From Thermogutta sp039793925 (GTDB taxonomy: Bacteria; Planctomycetota; Planctomycetia; Pirellulales; Thermoguttaceae), in contig NZ_JBAMME010000358.1 of NCBI RefSeq assembly GCF_039793925.1, forward strand, positions 1 through 64,000: a stretch of DNA of 64,000 bases, read 5' to 3'. Positions 37,686-45,821 of the stretch are shown piece by piece. The notes beneath the pieces are model-generated. The model had not been told where the DNA came from and did not search any database. It saw nothing but the letters and a program-made list of their open reading frames with translations. Position numbers and translations under genes: made by a program. Position 1 is the stretch's first letter; each line of letters starts with the position of its first letter.

Positions 37686-39647
37686 CTAGACCGCTCGACT
37701 CACCGGAGTCAACATGTTTCCCAAGTCAAGGAACTCTTCGGCATCGATCCAACGCCGAATCCACAGTTCGAGAAAAAGCAGCGCCCAGATGCGATAACTG
37801 TGGTTCCACCGCCCTTGCTGGTGCTCTTCGAGAAGCTTTTCAATGGCCTCCTGGCGGAAATACCCTCGCCGCATTGTCCGTGGATGGAGAAGAATCTCGC
37901 GGGCCAGTTGGGCCAGCGGCCCACGAAACCAGTGATCCAGCGGTACACCGAATCCCATCTTTCCCCGAGTCTGAATGGCCGGAGGGATGAGATCACGAAA
38001 CGCCTCAATGAGAATGCGTTTACCCCGCCTGCCGCGCACTTTCCACGAGCCGGGTAGTTTTCCTGCATACTCCACGAGATGATGATCGAGGAATGGCGGC
38101 CGAGTCTCCAAACTGTGGGCCATGGCCGCAATGTCCACTTTGACCAGGAGGTCACACGGCAAATACGTGAACAGGTCGGCCAGACTGATGGCCGAAATCA
38201 CGTCGCGACCAGCCACCCGCGCGAAGGTCTCCAAAAAGAATCTCTCGGGATGGGCCATCGCCAGACACTCTTGAAACTCTGGAGTGTACAGCGCCCAACG
38301 GCGGCAGTTATTGAAAATCGCGATCCATTCCAGATATCGTTCACCCACAGGGAGGTGGAGGCCCTCTGTGAAACGTCGCACCCGGCCCCAGAATGACTTC
38401 TGCCGCGACTGCGAGGCCCACCGCCATAAGCGCTCATGGAACACCCAACGCAGCCAGAACGGAAGCCCATGAATACCTTCTGCCAGCGCAATGGCCCAAT
38501 ACCGCGGATAACCACCGAAGAGTTCATCGCCTCCGTCTCCGGTCAGGGCAACTGTCACGTGCTGGCGGGTCATCTCCGCCACGTACCATGTGGGAATCGC
38601 AGAACTGTCGGCAAAGGGTTCGTCGTAATGCCAGACTAGTCGCGGGAGAATTTTCACCGCATCTGGCTCCACGCAGAATTCTCGGTGATCCGTGCCAAAA
38701 CTCTCCGCTGCAATTCTGGCGTAACGTGTTTCATCGTACTCAGCCACCGGAAAGCCGATCGAAAAGGTCCGCACCCGCTCACCGGCCAGTCGTTGCATAA
38801 GCCCCACCACAATCGTGGAATCGATGCCCCCGGAGAGAAAGGCACCCAGGGGAACCTCGGCTTCCAACCGCAATTCCACCGATCGCCGGAGGAGTTCTCG
38901 TACCTGCTCAACGGCATCCTTCCAGTCGGGGCGTTCCTCTTGGGAGAAATCCGGCGTCCAGTAAGGTCGGACCGTCAACTGGCTATTCTCATAAACGGCA
39001 AGGTGCCCAGGCGGTAATTTTCGGATACCCCGATAAATGGTCCAGGGGTGCGGCACGTACTGATACAGCAAATATGCGTCGAGGGCTTCCGGATCGATTT
39101 CTCGGACAACACCGGGTACCTCCAGCAGAGCCTTCAGTTCACTAGCGAAAAGGAGACGATCGGCTTCGCACTGATAGACGAGCGGTTTTTCGCCCAATCG
39201 ATCTCGTGCGAGTACAAGGCGCCGTCGGGGCTCATCCCACAGCGCCAGAGCAAACATGCCGTTGACATCGGCAAGAAAATCGAGCCCTTTTTCTTCATAA
39301 AGGTGCAAAAGGACCTCTGTATCCGAGCGAGTAGCAAAGCGGTGCCCTGACTGCTCAAGGTTCTTGCGGAGGCTCCGGAAATTGTAAATCTCCCCATTGA
39401 ACACAACCCAAAGCGTCCCCTCCTCGTTGCTCATCGGCTGGTGCCCGCCCGAAAGATCAATGATGGAAAGCCGCCGATGCCCCAGAGCGACGCCACATGC
39501 GGGCTGATTTTCACCCGCCAGACGTTTCAGGTAAAAGCCTTCATCGTCCGGGCCGCGATGCCGCAAAACATGCATCATTCGCCCGAGATCTTCTTCACTG
39601 AGGGCTTTTCCTGCGTCGTACCAAACGGCTCCCGCTATTCCACACAT
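37686..39647 (-). CDS. asnB: Asparagine synthase (glutamine-hydrolysing)
   Basis: The 653-residue protein starts MCGIAGAVWYDAGKALSEEDL with the nucleophile Cys2 of the Ntn glutaminase domain, then RHRGPDDEGFY, HRRLSIIDLSGGHQPM and VFNGEIYNFRSLR. The synthetase domain has the pyrophosphatase loop LGAFLSGGIDSTIVVGLM and LTGDGGDELFGGYPRY. AsnB-like proteins of this length often sit in exopolysaccharide or exosortase loci and amidate sugar or peptide carboxylates rather than free aspartate. Two GT4 glycosyltransferases lie directly upstream; the upstream glycosyltransferase stop is separated by a single base from this ATG, so translation is coupled. An EPS-related role is therefore plausible, with ordinary asparagine synthesis as the alternative. 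Confidence 0.92.
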   Translation of the reverse strand: MCGIAGAVWYDAGKALSEEDLGRMMHVLRHRGPDDEGFYLKRLAGENQPACGVALGHRRLSIIDLSGGHQPMSNEEGTLWVVFNGEIYNFRSLRKNLEQSGHRFATRSDTEVLLHLYEEKGLDFLADVNGMFALALWDEPRRRLVLARDRLGEKPLVYQCEADRLLFASELKALLEVPGVVREIDPEALDAYLLYQYVPHPWTIYRGIRKLPPGHLAVYENSQLTVRPYWTPDFSQEERPDWKDAVEQVRELLRRSVELRLEAEVPLGAFLSGGIDSTIVVGLMQRLAGERVRTFSIGFPVAEYDETRYARIAAESFGTDHREFCVEPDAVKILPRLVWHYDEPFADSSAIPTWYVAEMTRQHVTVALTGDGGDELFGGYPRYWAIALAEGIHGLPFWLRWVFHERLWRWASQSRQKSFWGRVRRFTEGLHLPVGERYLEWIAIFNNCRRWALYTPEFQECLAMAHPERFFLETFARVAGRDVISAISLADLFTYLPCDLLVKVDIAAMAHSLETRPPFLDHHLVEYAGKLPGSWKVRGRRGKRILIEAFRDLIPPAIQTRGKMGFGVPLDHWFRGPLAQLAREILLHPRTMRRGYFRQEAIEKLLEEHQQGRWNHSYRIWALLFLELWIRRWIDAEEFLDLGNMLTPVSRAV

Positions 39648-39648
39648 G

Positions 39649-40815
39649 TCACAGCCGTATCTTGCTTAGCTCGGAGTGAGTGGCAGAAATCGCCCCGGCA
39701 CCTGTTAAGGCTCGATAAAGCGCCTCGTAGGCCTCCACCATCTGTTCCACGGAAAAGTGCGTGGCGATCCTTTCCCGACCTGCCATTCCCAAACGGGAGG
39801 CCAGCTCGGGGTCCTCAAGTATTTTCTTCGTGTATTTGGCCATCCCAGCCCGAAATTGAAACCCTCGCGGCACCAGATATCCCGTCTCTCCGTGAACGAC
39901 AAGATCCCGATTACCGGGAATGTCCGAAGCGACCACCGGGATCCCCAGGGCCATTGCCTCCATGAGAGAATTGGACTGACCTTCGTATCGACTCGTGTTC
40001 CAAAAGACATCAAGATGCGCCGTGATGCGCAGAGCATCGCGCCGATGGCCGAGAAAATGAACCCGATCGGTGATTTCCAGGTGCTCACAGTAGCGCTCCA
40101 GGGCGCGGCGCTCCGGGCCGTCTCCCACAATGAGAAGATGAACGTCGTCGCGAATGCGTTTCAGAAGGTCCTCCGCCCAAATCGCATCTCGAAGACTTTT
40201 TTGCGGCCACAACCGTCCGACCACTCCCACAAGCCGGGCATCTGCGGGCAGCTTCAACTCCAACAGGAGGGACTCTCGTGATCCGACTGGTCGTTCCGGA
40301 ATGGCCATTCCGTTTGGAATGACGACAATTTTTTCTTGGGGAACTCCCCTGGACACATAGAAAGACGCCACACCCGAACTGTTCACCACGATGCGATCGG
40401 TCCACCGTGAGAGATACCGATCGAACACGAAATGCCACCAGCTTTTCCAAAGATCGACGCAGCGTTCGGACGTCAGGATGTGCGGTACTTTTGCCTGTTT
40501 GGCGGCGATTCGTCCATACACGTTGGCCGCAAAAAGCCACGTCTGAACGATCGTCGGTTTCACCTCTTCCAGCCAGCGACGCAGGCGAATGAGTGCCGAA
40601 AAGTCCACCTTGCCCCGTTTATTCACATAAAACACAGGCACCCCCGCGGCTTCCAATTCGGCTCGATAAGGACCATCCCGAGTGAGAACGGCCACGCGGA
40701 CGTCCCAGCCACGGCGGCGGAGCTGGCAGACGAGCGTCGTCATCTGTTTTTCCGCGCCCGCCTGATCCAGCGTTGGTATGATATGGACGATTTTGTCTGT
40801 GCCGGATGCGCTCAT
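39649..40815 (-). CDS. GT4 family glycosyltransferase
   Basis: The 388-residue GT-B protein has HIIPTLDQAGAEKQMTTLV at the N-terminus, VVNSSGVASFYVSRGVPQEKIVVIPNGM in the middle and the GT4 donor-site signature SRYEGQSNSLMEAMALGIPVVASDIPGNRDLV, with the acidic pair around E.S...EAMA. It transfers sugar from a nucleotide donor to an unknown acceptor, probably in exopolysaccharide or lipid-glycan synthesis. It is directly upstream of asnB and downstream of a second GT4 gene. The ATG at 40815 has only a weak ribosome-binding site. Confidence 0.92.
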   Translation of the reverse strand: MSASGTDKIVHIIPTLDQAGAEKQMTTLVCQLRRRGWDVRVAVLTRDGPYRAELEAAGVPVFYVNKRGKVDFSALIRLRRWLEEVKPTIVQTWLFAANVYGRIAAKQAKVPHILTSERCVDLWKSWWHFVFDRYLSRWTDRIVVNSSGVASFYVSRGVPQEKIVVIPNGMAIPERPVGSRESLLLELKLPADARLVGVVGRLWPQKSLRDAIWAEDLLKRIRDDVHLLIVGDGPERRALERYCEHLEITDRVHFLGHRRDALRITAHLDVFWNTSRYEGQSNSLMEAMALGIPVVASDIPGNRDLVVHGETGYLVPRGFQFRAGMAKYTKKILEDPELASRLGMAGRERIATHFSVEQMVEAYEALYRALTGAGAISATHSELSKIRL

Positions 40816-40975
40816 TGCCGATTTCGGAAGTTCGTAACGCGGTTCTTCACACTCCGTTTGTTGCCATTCCCGCAGGCATGCCTGGGACAGCCGATTGATC
40901 GGGCATCTGAACCCGGAAAGTTATCGCAACCGGACTCCCCCTGATACCTTGCCGAAAAATGGGCGGTTCCTTTTA

Positions 40976-42166
40976 TCATCCTATCTGCACATTTTTCATG
41001 AATTGGGTGTAGATCTGATCAAAAAGTTCCAGATGGCGGCGGACTGTTTCCTCCAGGGAGAAGTGCATCACTGCCACAAAACGGGCGCGCTGGGCCAAGC
41101 GCTCGGCCAACTCCCGGTTTTCGGCGAGGCGAGCGACCGCCCCCGCAAGCTCTTTCGGCGAATCAACTGGCACCAACAGTGCCGATTCGTCGTTTTGTAC
41201 CAGAGCCCGATTGCCCGGAATATCGGTGGCCACAATCGGCAGTCCCGCCGCCATCGCTTCCAGCAGTGCCAGAGACATCCCCTCCCGATGGGATGGGAAC
41301 ACAAACAGATCTGCTGCCTGGAGGATTTCTCCCACATCATCAAAACTGCCGGTCAGCACAACCCGTGAATGAAGCTTAGCCGCCTCGATTTGGCGAAGGA
41401 GTTCGGTTTCCATGGGGCCCTCCCCCACCAGCCACAGCCGCAAGTTCGGGCATCGCTGGACCACCAGCTTCCATGCTTCGACTAATTCGCGCAATCCCTT
41501 GCCCAGATGAAGCCGTCCTACGAAGACGGCCAACTTTTCATCGGGCTGGAGATGAAACCGCGGATGCAACGCCGCAAGACTTTGACGGGCTTGGTAGCGA
41601 CGCTCCGGTGTTCGCTCTGGAGGTATTTTCACCCCATGTGGTAGATAATGGATTTTTTGCGGTGGATAACCGGCCTGTAAGAGCTCTTCCTGGATTTCCC
41701 GACTGGGCGCGATCACCGCGTCCGCCCGGTAACAAATTCGGCGAATCCACATCCCTAAAACAGCCTGCTCCTGCCAAGCACAGTCCCCTGTGCTGCCACT
41801 TCCCTCCGCGATGAGCACCAGGGGACGACGGCCTTTCACAGCCCAGTGAGCCGCCACGGCGTCATGCTTCAAAAGAGACACGAAGACCAGGTCATAGGTC
41901 GATTGATGCCGGCGCAGCCAGCGCCGAAGCGCTGCCATATAGACGAGCGTGCCGACGAACCGTGCTCTGAATTGCGGAAGCCGAATCACGGGCACCTCAC
42001 GATAAGTGAGTGAGCTCGGCCAGGAAGGTTCCCACCGTGCCGTGAGAAGTGTCGTGGATCGCCCCTGCCGTTGGGCTTCCACAGCAAATTCTCCCATAAA
42101 TCGTTCCGCCCCACCGATCAGTGGCCAAAATCGCCGCGTCACACACACCAGCCGAGCAGCGATCAC
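40976..42166 (-). CDS. GT4 family glycosyltransferase
   Basis: The 396-residue GT-B protein begins RLVCVTRRFWPLIGGAERFMGEFAVEAQRQG, the usual acceptor-domain start (GGAE). The donor half has EKLAVFVGRLHLGKGLRELVEAWK, LWLVGEGPMETELL and SHREGMSLALLEAMAAGLPIVATDIPGNRALV, the GT4 E.G....EAMA signature. The start is a GTG that shares four bases with the hpt stop (GTGA), so the two are translationally coupled. It is a diverged paralogue of the next gene; together with asnB the set suggests a glycan pathway. Substrate cannot be deduced. Confidence 0.92.
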   Translation of the reverse strand: MIAARLVCVTRRFWPLIGGAERFMGEFAVEAQRQGRSTTLLTARWEPSWPSSLTYREVPVIRLPQFRARFVGTLVYMAALRRWLRRHQSTYDLVFVSLLKHDAVAAHWAVKGRRPLVLIAEGSGSTGDCAWQEQAVLGMWIRRICYRADAVIAPSREIQEELLQAGYPPQKIHYLPHGVKIPPERTPERRYQARQSLAALHPRFHLQPDEKLAVFVGRLHLGKGLRELVEAWKLVVQRCPNLRLWLVGEGPMETELLRQIEAAKLHSRVVLTGSFDDVGEILQAADLFVFPSHREGMSLALLEAMAAGLPIVATDIPGNRALVQNDESALLVPVDSPKELAGAVARLAENRELAERLAQRARFVAVMHFSLEETVRRHLELFDQIYTQFMKNVQIG

Positions 42167-42708
42167 GTATGGTTCTCCCGAAAGTTGGCCATTTCTTCGG
42201 GGGTTAAAGAAGCGATATACGGAAGATTCCGGTAATATCCGCGGTAGTCCATCCCGTAACCCACCACGTACACATCGGGAATTTCAAAACCCACGAAATC
42301 GGGGGCCACGGGCACACGCTGCCGACCCTGCTTCTTTAACAGGACCGCAGAATGGACGGAACTCACATTGAATTCATCGAATTGAGGAATCAGTTCCCAC
42401 AAGGTCTCACCCGTGTCATAAATGTCATCGATGATCAGCACGTGTCGCCCCTTGACCTCTGGCATAAGGGAATCGGCGTGAATAACAAGCTGTCCCGGCC
42501 GATCCTCCTCGGTGGCCATCTGCCGGGAAGAAATCATGGCCACTCCGTAGGGAATCGTCAGTCGCCGCATCAAATCCGCGAGGAATACGACACTTCCCAA
42601 AAGGACTCCCACGAGGGTGAGTTTCTTCCCCCGATAGCGATCCTCAATCTGCTGGGCAAGACGGTCAACGCCTTCCCGAAGCGTGTTCTCATCTAGTAGG
42701 ACCTGCAT
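42163..42708 (-). CDS. hpt: Hypoxanthine phosphoribosyltransferase
   Basis: The 181-residue type I phosphoribosyltransferase has the PRPP-binding loop VLIIDDIYDTGETL at about 109-122 and VGVLLGSVVFLADLMRRL near the N-terminus. PDFVGFEIPDVYVVGYGMDYRGYYRNLPYIASL near the end contains the purine-binding residues of HGPRT. It salvages hypoxanthine (and perhaps guanine) to nucleotides. AAGGAGGT lies just upstream of the ATG. It is coupled by a GTGA overlap to the GT4 gene, an odd pairing of a salvage enzyme with a glycan gene. Confidence 0.95.
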   Translation of the reverse strand: MQVLLDENTLREGVDRLAQQIEDRYRGKKLTLVGVLLGSVVFLADLMRRLTIPYGVAMISSRQMATEEDRPGQLVIHADSLMPEVKGRHVLIIDDIYDTGETLWELIPQFDEFNVSSVHSAVLLKKQGRQRVPVAPDFVGFEIPDVYVVGYGMDYRGYYRNLPYIASLTPEEMANFRENHT

Positions 42709-42992
42709 GCGTACCTCCTTTGAAGCCTGCGAACAGTTTCAGCAGGTCTGCCGCTATTAACTCAACCAGACGGCAATAAATGCCCCGACACCAGCTTGGA
42801 GCGATTGACTTCCCGCATGTTAGCCGAGTTTTTGCCCCATTGGCAAGATCAGCCCAGATGATGGGCATGCACGTTCTGGCGTGTTCCAAAACCAAGCGGC
42901 GGAAGAAGCCACGTACCCACCTGCAGACGCAGTTCCAGCGGTATAATACCCGCGGACGCAAATCTCAAACTGTGATGAGGGAGGACCGAACC
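42709..42992. promoter_or_regulatory. Divergent promoter region of hpt and the lyase-methyltransferase gene
   Basis: This 284-base stretch lies between divergent starts. It should contain both promoters. The open frame running through it upstream of 42993 has no domain similarity and is best treated as non-coding. Confidence 0.35.
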
Positions 42993-45665
42993 GTGAAAAC
43001 GAGCAGACCGGAATGGACACGCGGCAACGTTTCTACCGAAAACGCGCTGCTGCCAAAAACCGTTTTGTTGATCGCCTCGGCGATTGCTACTTCGGGGATA
43101 TTGCTTTGCCATCCCGCCCTCGTGGCCTCGGAGAGTGGTCCTCAAATTACTGAGAAAGTTCGGTGCGAACACCCCCGAATCTGGCTAACCCCCGAGGAAT
43201 GGCGACGATTTCCTTCTCGCCGCGAAGAGGCCAGCTTTCCTGCCGAAGAATACGAAGACCTTCGGCGTTTTGCTTATTCCGAAGGTTTCAACCCCAATCT
43301 TTGGGTCACGCCGGACCAGGCCATCGCCACGCTCATGGTCTTTCTTCTGGACAAACAGGATCCCAAACTCCGCCCGCGCATTGACAGGTTCACCGACTAC
43401 CTCTGTACAGCGGAAGGGGACTCGTGGACACGGCCCAGGATGCTCAAAGCGCTGGCGATAACCTACGACTGGCTCTATCCCATGCTGTCGCCGAAGGAGA
43501 AGGCCCGTCTCAGTCGGCGCATGCAGGATCTGGTGGCCGCCATGAAAAAGCAGTACCGCCACTCGGATTACAACAATCACGTGTATCTGGAATACGGTCC
43601 TCTGGTCTACGGAGCCCTGGCTCTGGCCCACGAAGAGGCATGGGCCGACGAACTGCTCGTGGAATGCGACCGAATGCTCAAGCAGCACTTCATTCCCACG
43701 TTAAACCAACTGGGCGGTGGCAAGCCTGGTCGGATAGGCGAGGGTGGCTGGCACGAAAGCATGAGCTATTTCAGTTTCTTTGCCTACGAACTCGCCCATC
43801 AAATGGAGGCCTGGCGGACGGCTACGGGTGAAGATCTGTTCGCGACGTGTCCCGGACTCGGGGGTGCCGGGCGGTGGCTCCTCTACTGCACTCGACCTTT
43901 CGACAATTCTTTCGCCCCGATCGCCGACATCGAAACCCCTGCCCGGTGGGGCCATCAGGAAACAGCCTACCTCTGGCTGCTGGCCCAGCGGTATCAGGAT
44001 CCCTTTGCCCAATGGGTGGCCAATCATACTCCCCTGCGGTACCCCTTTCACATCTGGCCCAAGATTCTCTGGTTTGATCCCTCGATCCGTGAAGTGCAGC
44101 GGGAGAGCCTTCCCACGGGCTGTCTTTTCCCGGCTGTAGGCTGGGCCAGCTTCCGCAGCGACTGGGGTCCCGACGCCGTTTGGGGTGTGTTCGTGTCTGG
44201 TGATAGCTTCGCCGGTCACCAGCATGCCGATCAAAACAGTTTTGTGCTCGCTGCCGGGGAAGAACTTTTAGTGGACGCGGGCCAATATGGTGCAAAAGCC
44301 ACAGAATTCCACAATACACTCTTGATCGGCGGTGGACAGCGCGTCCTGGGAAATGATCCGCGACAGTTTGTCGGTCCCACGGTTCCGGAAGGACCATTCG
44401 ACACAGGCGACATCCTGGCGTTCCAAGAACATCCGCGATTCACGATGGTGGTGGGGGATGCCTCGAACGCTTATGGTCGTTTCGAGAAAGGCCGCCGAAT
44501 CGATCCTCGACCCACGTTCATTCGGAGGCTCCTCTTCCTCAAACCCGACGTTCTGGTATTGGACGACTATGTGGTTCCCCCGACACCTGAAACCACTGTC
44601 TCGATCCTTTTCCATTTTCCCCAACCCCCCGCGATTGACGGTAACACCATTCGTTACGCCGGGAGCAAATCGGCACTGGAAATGCTCCGGATTTGGCCTC
44701 CGTCTCTTCCTGCCGAAGCCACCACCGTCAGCGAGGAAGTTGCTGGACAGCAAAAGCGGCGGAGTACCCGCGTGACCATTAGCTTGCCCAACCAAACTGC
44801 CCAGCGGAACCTCTGGGTCATGGCGGTGGGAAAGGCGGACCAGCCCCCGCATTTGAAAGACCGCGTCAACATCCTTTCAGCGACAGCGAGTAAGATTGCG
44901 CTCGCCATCCGGTCGGCGGAAGGGTCCACCGTTCGGCTCGATCTCCCTCTCCCGGACTGGAGTCAGGCCACCATTGCGTACACCGACGACCCAATCATTT
45001 CCGTTGATCGTCCGTGGCCCTTGGCTGCAGGGGTTCTGCCATTCACTTTAGAGGGCCTTGCCCTCATCGAGCGCTGGGACGGCGCGTATCACTCGGGCAA
45101 CAGGCCACCCTGGGACACAGGTCGACCCTCCAGCGATCTTCGCCAGGCTATCGCAGAGAAGTGGCTTCACCCCGGCCAAGCCCTTGAACTGGGCTGTGGC
45201 ACCGGCACGAACGCCATCTATCTGGCACAACAGGGTTTTGATGTGACGGCGATCGATTTGGCACCCACCGCCCTCGCCATCGCCCGCGACAAAGCCCAAA
45301 AGGCCGGCGTGAACGTCCGATGGCTGCTCGGCGACGTGCTCAATCCTCCGGCGTACTTGCCGAAGTTTGACTGTATCTACGATCGCGGGTGTTACCACGG
45401 CGTCCGCCGCACGGCCGCAGCCGAGTATCTCGCCACTCTTCGCCGTGTGACGAAACCCGGCAGCCGCGTGCTCATTCTGGCGGGCAATGCCAATGAACCG
45501 GGGACGGGTGGTCCACCCCGGGTGAGCGAAGAAGAAATTCGGGGAGATTTTTCTCAGGACTTCCACATCCTCAAACTGGAACCGACACGATTCGACACAT
45601 CCAGCAGTGACCGGCAGGGGGCGTTGGCGTGGACCATCCTGCTCGAGCGCAAAGCCACTCCATGA
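42993..45665 (+). CDS. Exported heparinase II/III-like polysaccharide lyase fused to a SAM-dependent methyltransferase
   Basis: The 890-residue protein has an export signal at about 20-46 (KTVLLIASAIATSGILLCHPALVAS). Residues 50-640 form a heparinase II/III-type alpha/alpha barrel plus beta-sandwich: HPRIWLTPEEWRR, LAITYDWLYPMLSPKEKARL, GGWHESMSYFSF, and the lyase motif SFAGHQHADQNSFVLAAGEELLVDAGQYG near 402-430. From about 693 to the end is a complete class I methyltransferase with ELGCGTGTNAIYL (SAM motif I), VTAIDLAPTALAIAR and FDCIYDRGCYHGV, of the thiopurine/tellurite type. There is no internal stop, frameshift or credible separate start between the two. A GTG start at 42993 is chosen because AGGGAGGA lies seven bases upstream; ATG codons further upstream are weaker. 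Confidence 0.85.
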   Translation: MKTSRPEWTRGNVSTENALLPKTVLLIASAIATSGILLCHPALVASESGPQITEKVRCEHPRIWLTPEEWRRFPSRREEASFPAEEYEDLRRFAYSEGFNPNLWVTPDQAIATLMVFLLDKQDPKLRPRIDRFTDYLCTAEGDSWTRPRMLKALAITYDWLYPMLSPKEKARLSRRMQDLVAAMKKQYRHSDYNNHVYLEYGPLVYGALALAHEEAWADELLVECDRMLKQHFIPTLNQLGGGKPGRIGEGGWHESMSYFSFFAYELAHQMEAWRTATGEDLFATCPGLGGAGRWLLYCTRPFDNSFAPIADIETPARWGHQETAYLWLLAQRYQDPFAQWVANHTPLRYPFHIWPKILWFDPSIREVQRESLPTGCLFPAVGWASFRSDWGPDAVWGVFVSGDSFAGHQHADQNSFVLAAGEELLVDAGQYGAKATEFHNTLLIGGGQRVLGNDPRQFVGPTVPEGPFDTGDILAFQEHPRFTMVVGDASNAYGRFEKGRRIDPRPTFIRRLLFLKPDVLVLDDYVVPPTPETTVSILFHFPQPPAIDGNTIRYAGSKSALEMLRIWPPSLPAEATTVSEEVAGQQKRRSTRVTISLPNQTAQRNLWVMAVGKADQPPHLKDRVNILSATASKIALAIRSAEGSTVRLDLPLPDWSQATIAYTDDPIISVDRPWPLAAGVLPFTLEGLALIERWDGAYHSGNRPPWDTGRPSSDLRQAIAEKWLHPGQALELGCGTGTNAIYLAQQGFDVTAIDLAPTALAIARDKAQKAGVNVRWLLGDVLNPPAYLPKFDCIYDRGCYHGVRRTAAAEYLATLRRVTKPGSRVLILAGNANEPGTGGPPRVSEEEIRGDFSQDFHILKLEPTRFDTSSSDRQGALAWTILLERKATP

Positions 45666-45821
45666 CAGAGCCTGCGAAGCAAGGGATGGCCCCAACCCAA
45701 CAACCACCGCCCTTTCGTTGACACGATCTCCAGCGACCGGTAGCATTCAAATTGTGGCGACCGAACTGATCAAGAGGTGTGGCTTCTTGACGGTCTCAGG
45801 GCTCAATAAGGATCTTCGCAC

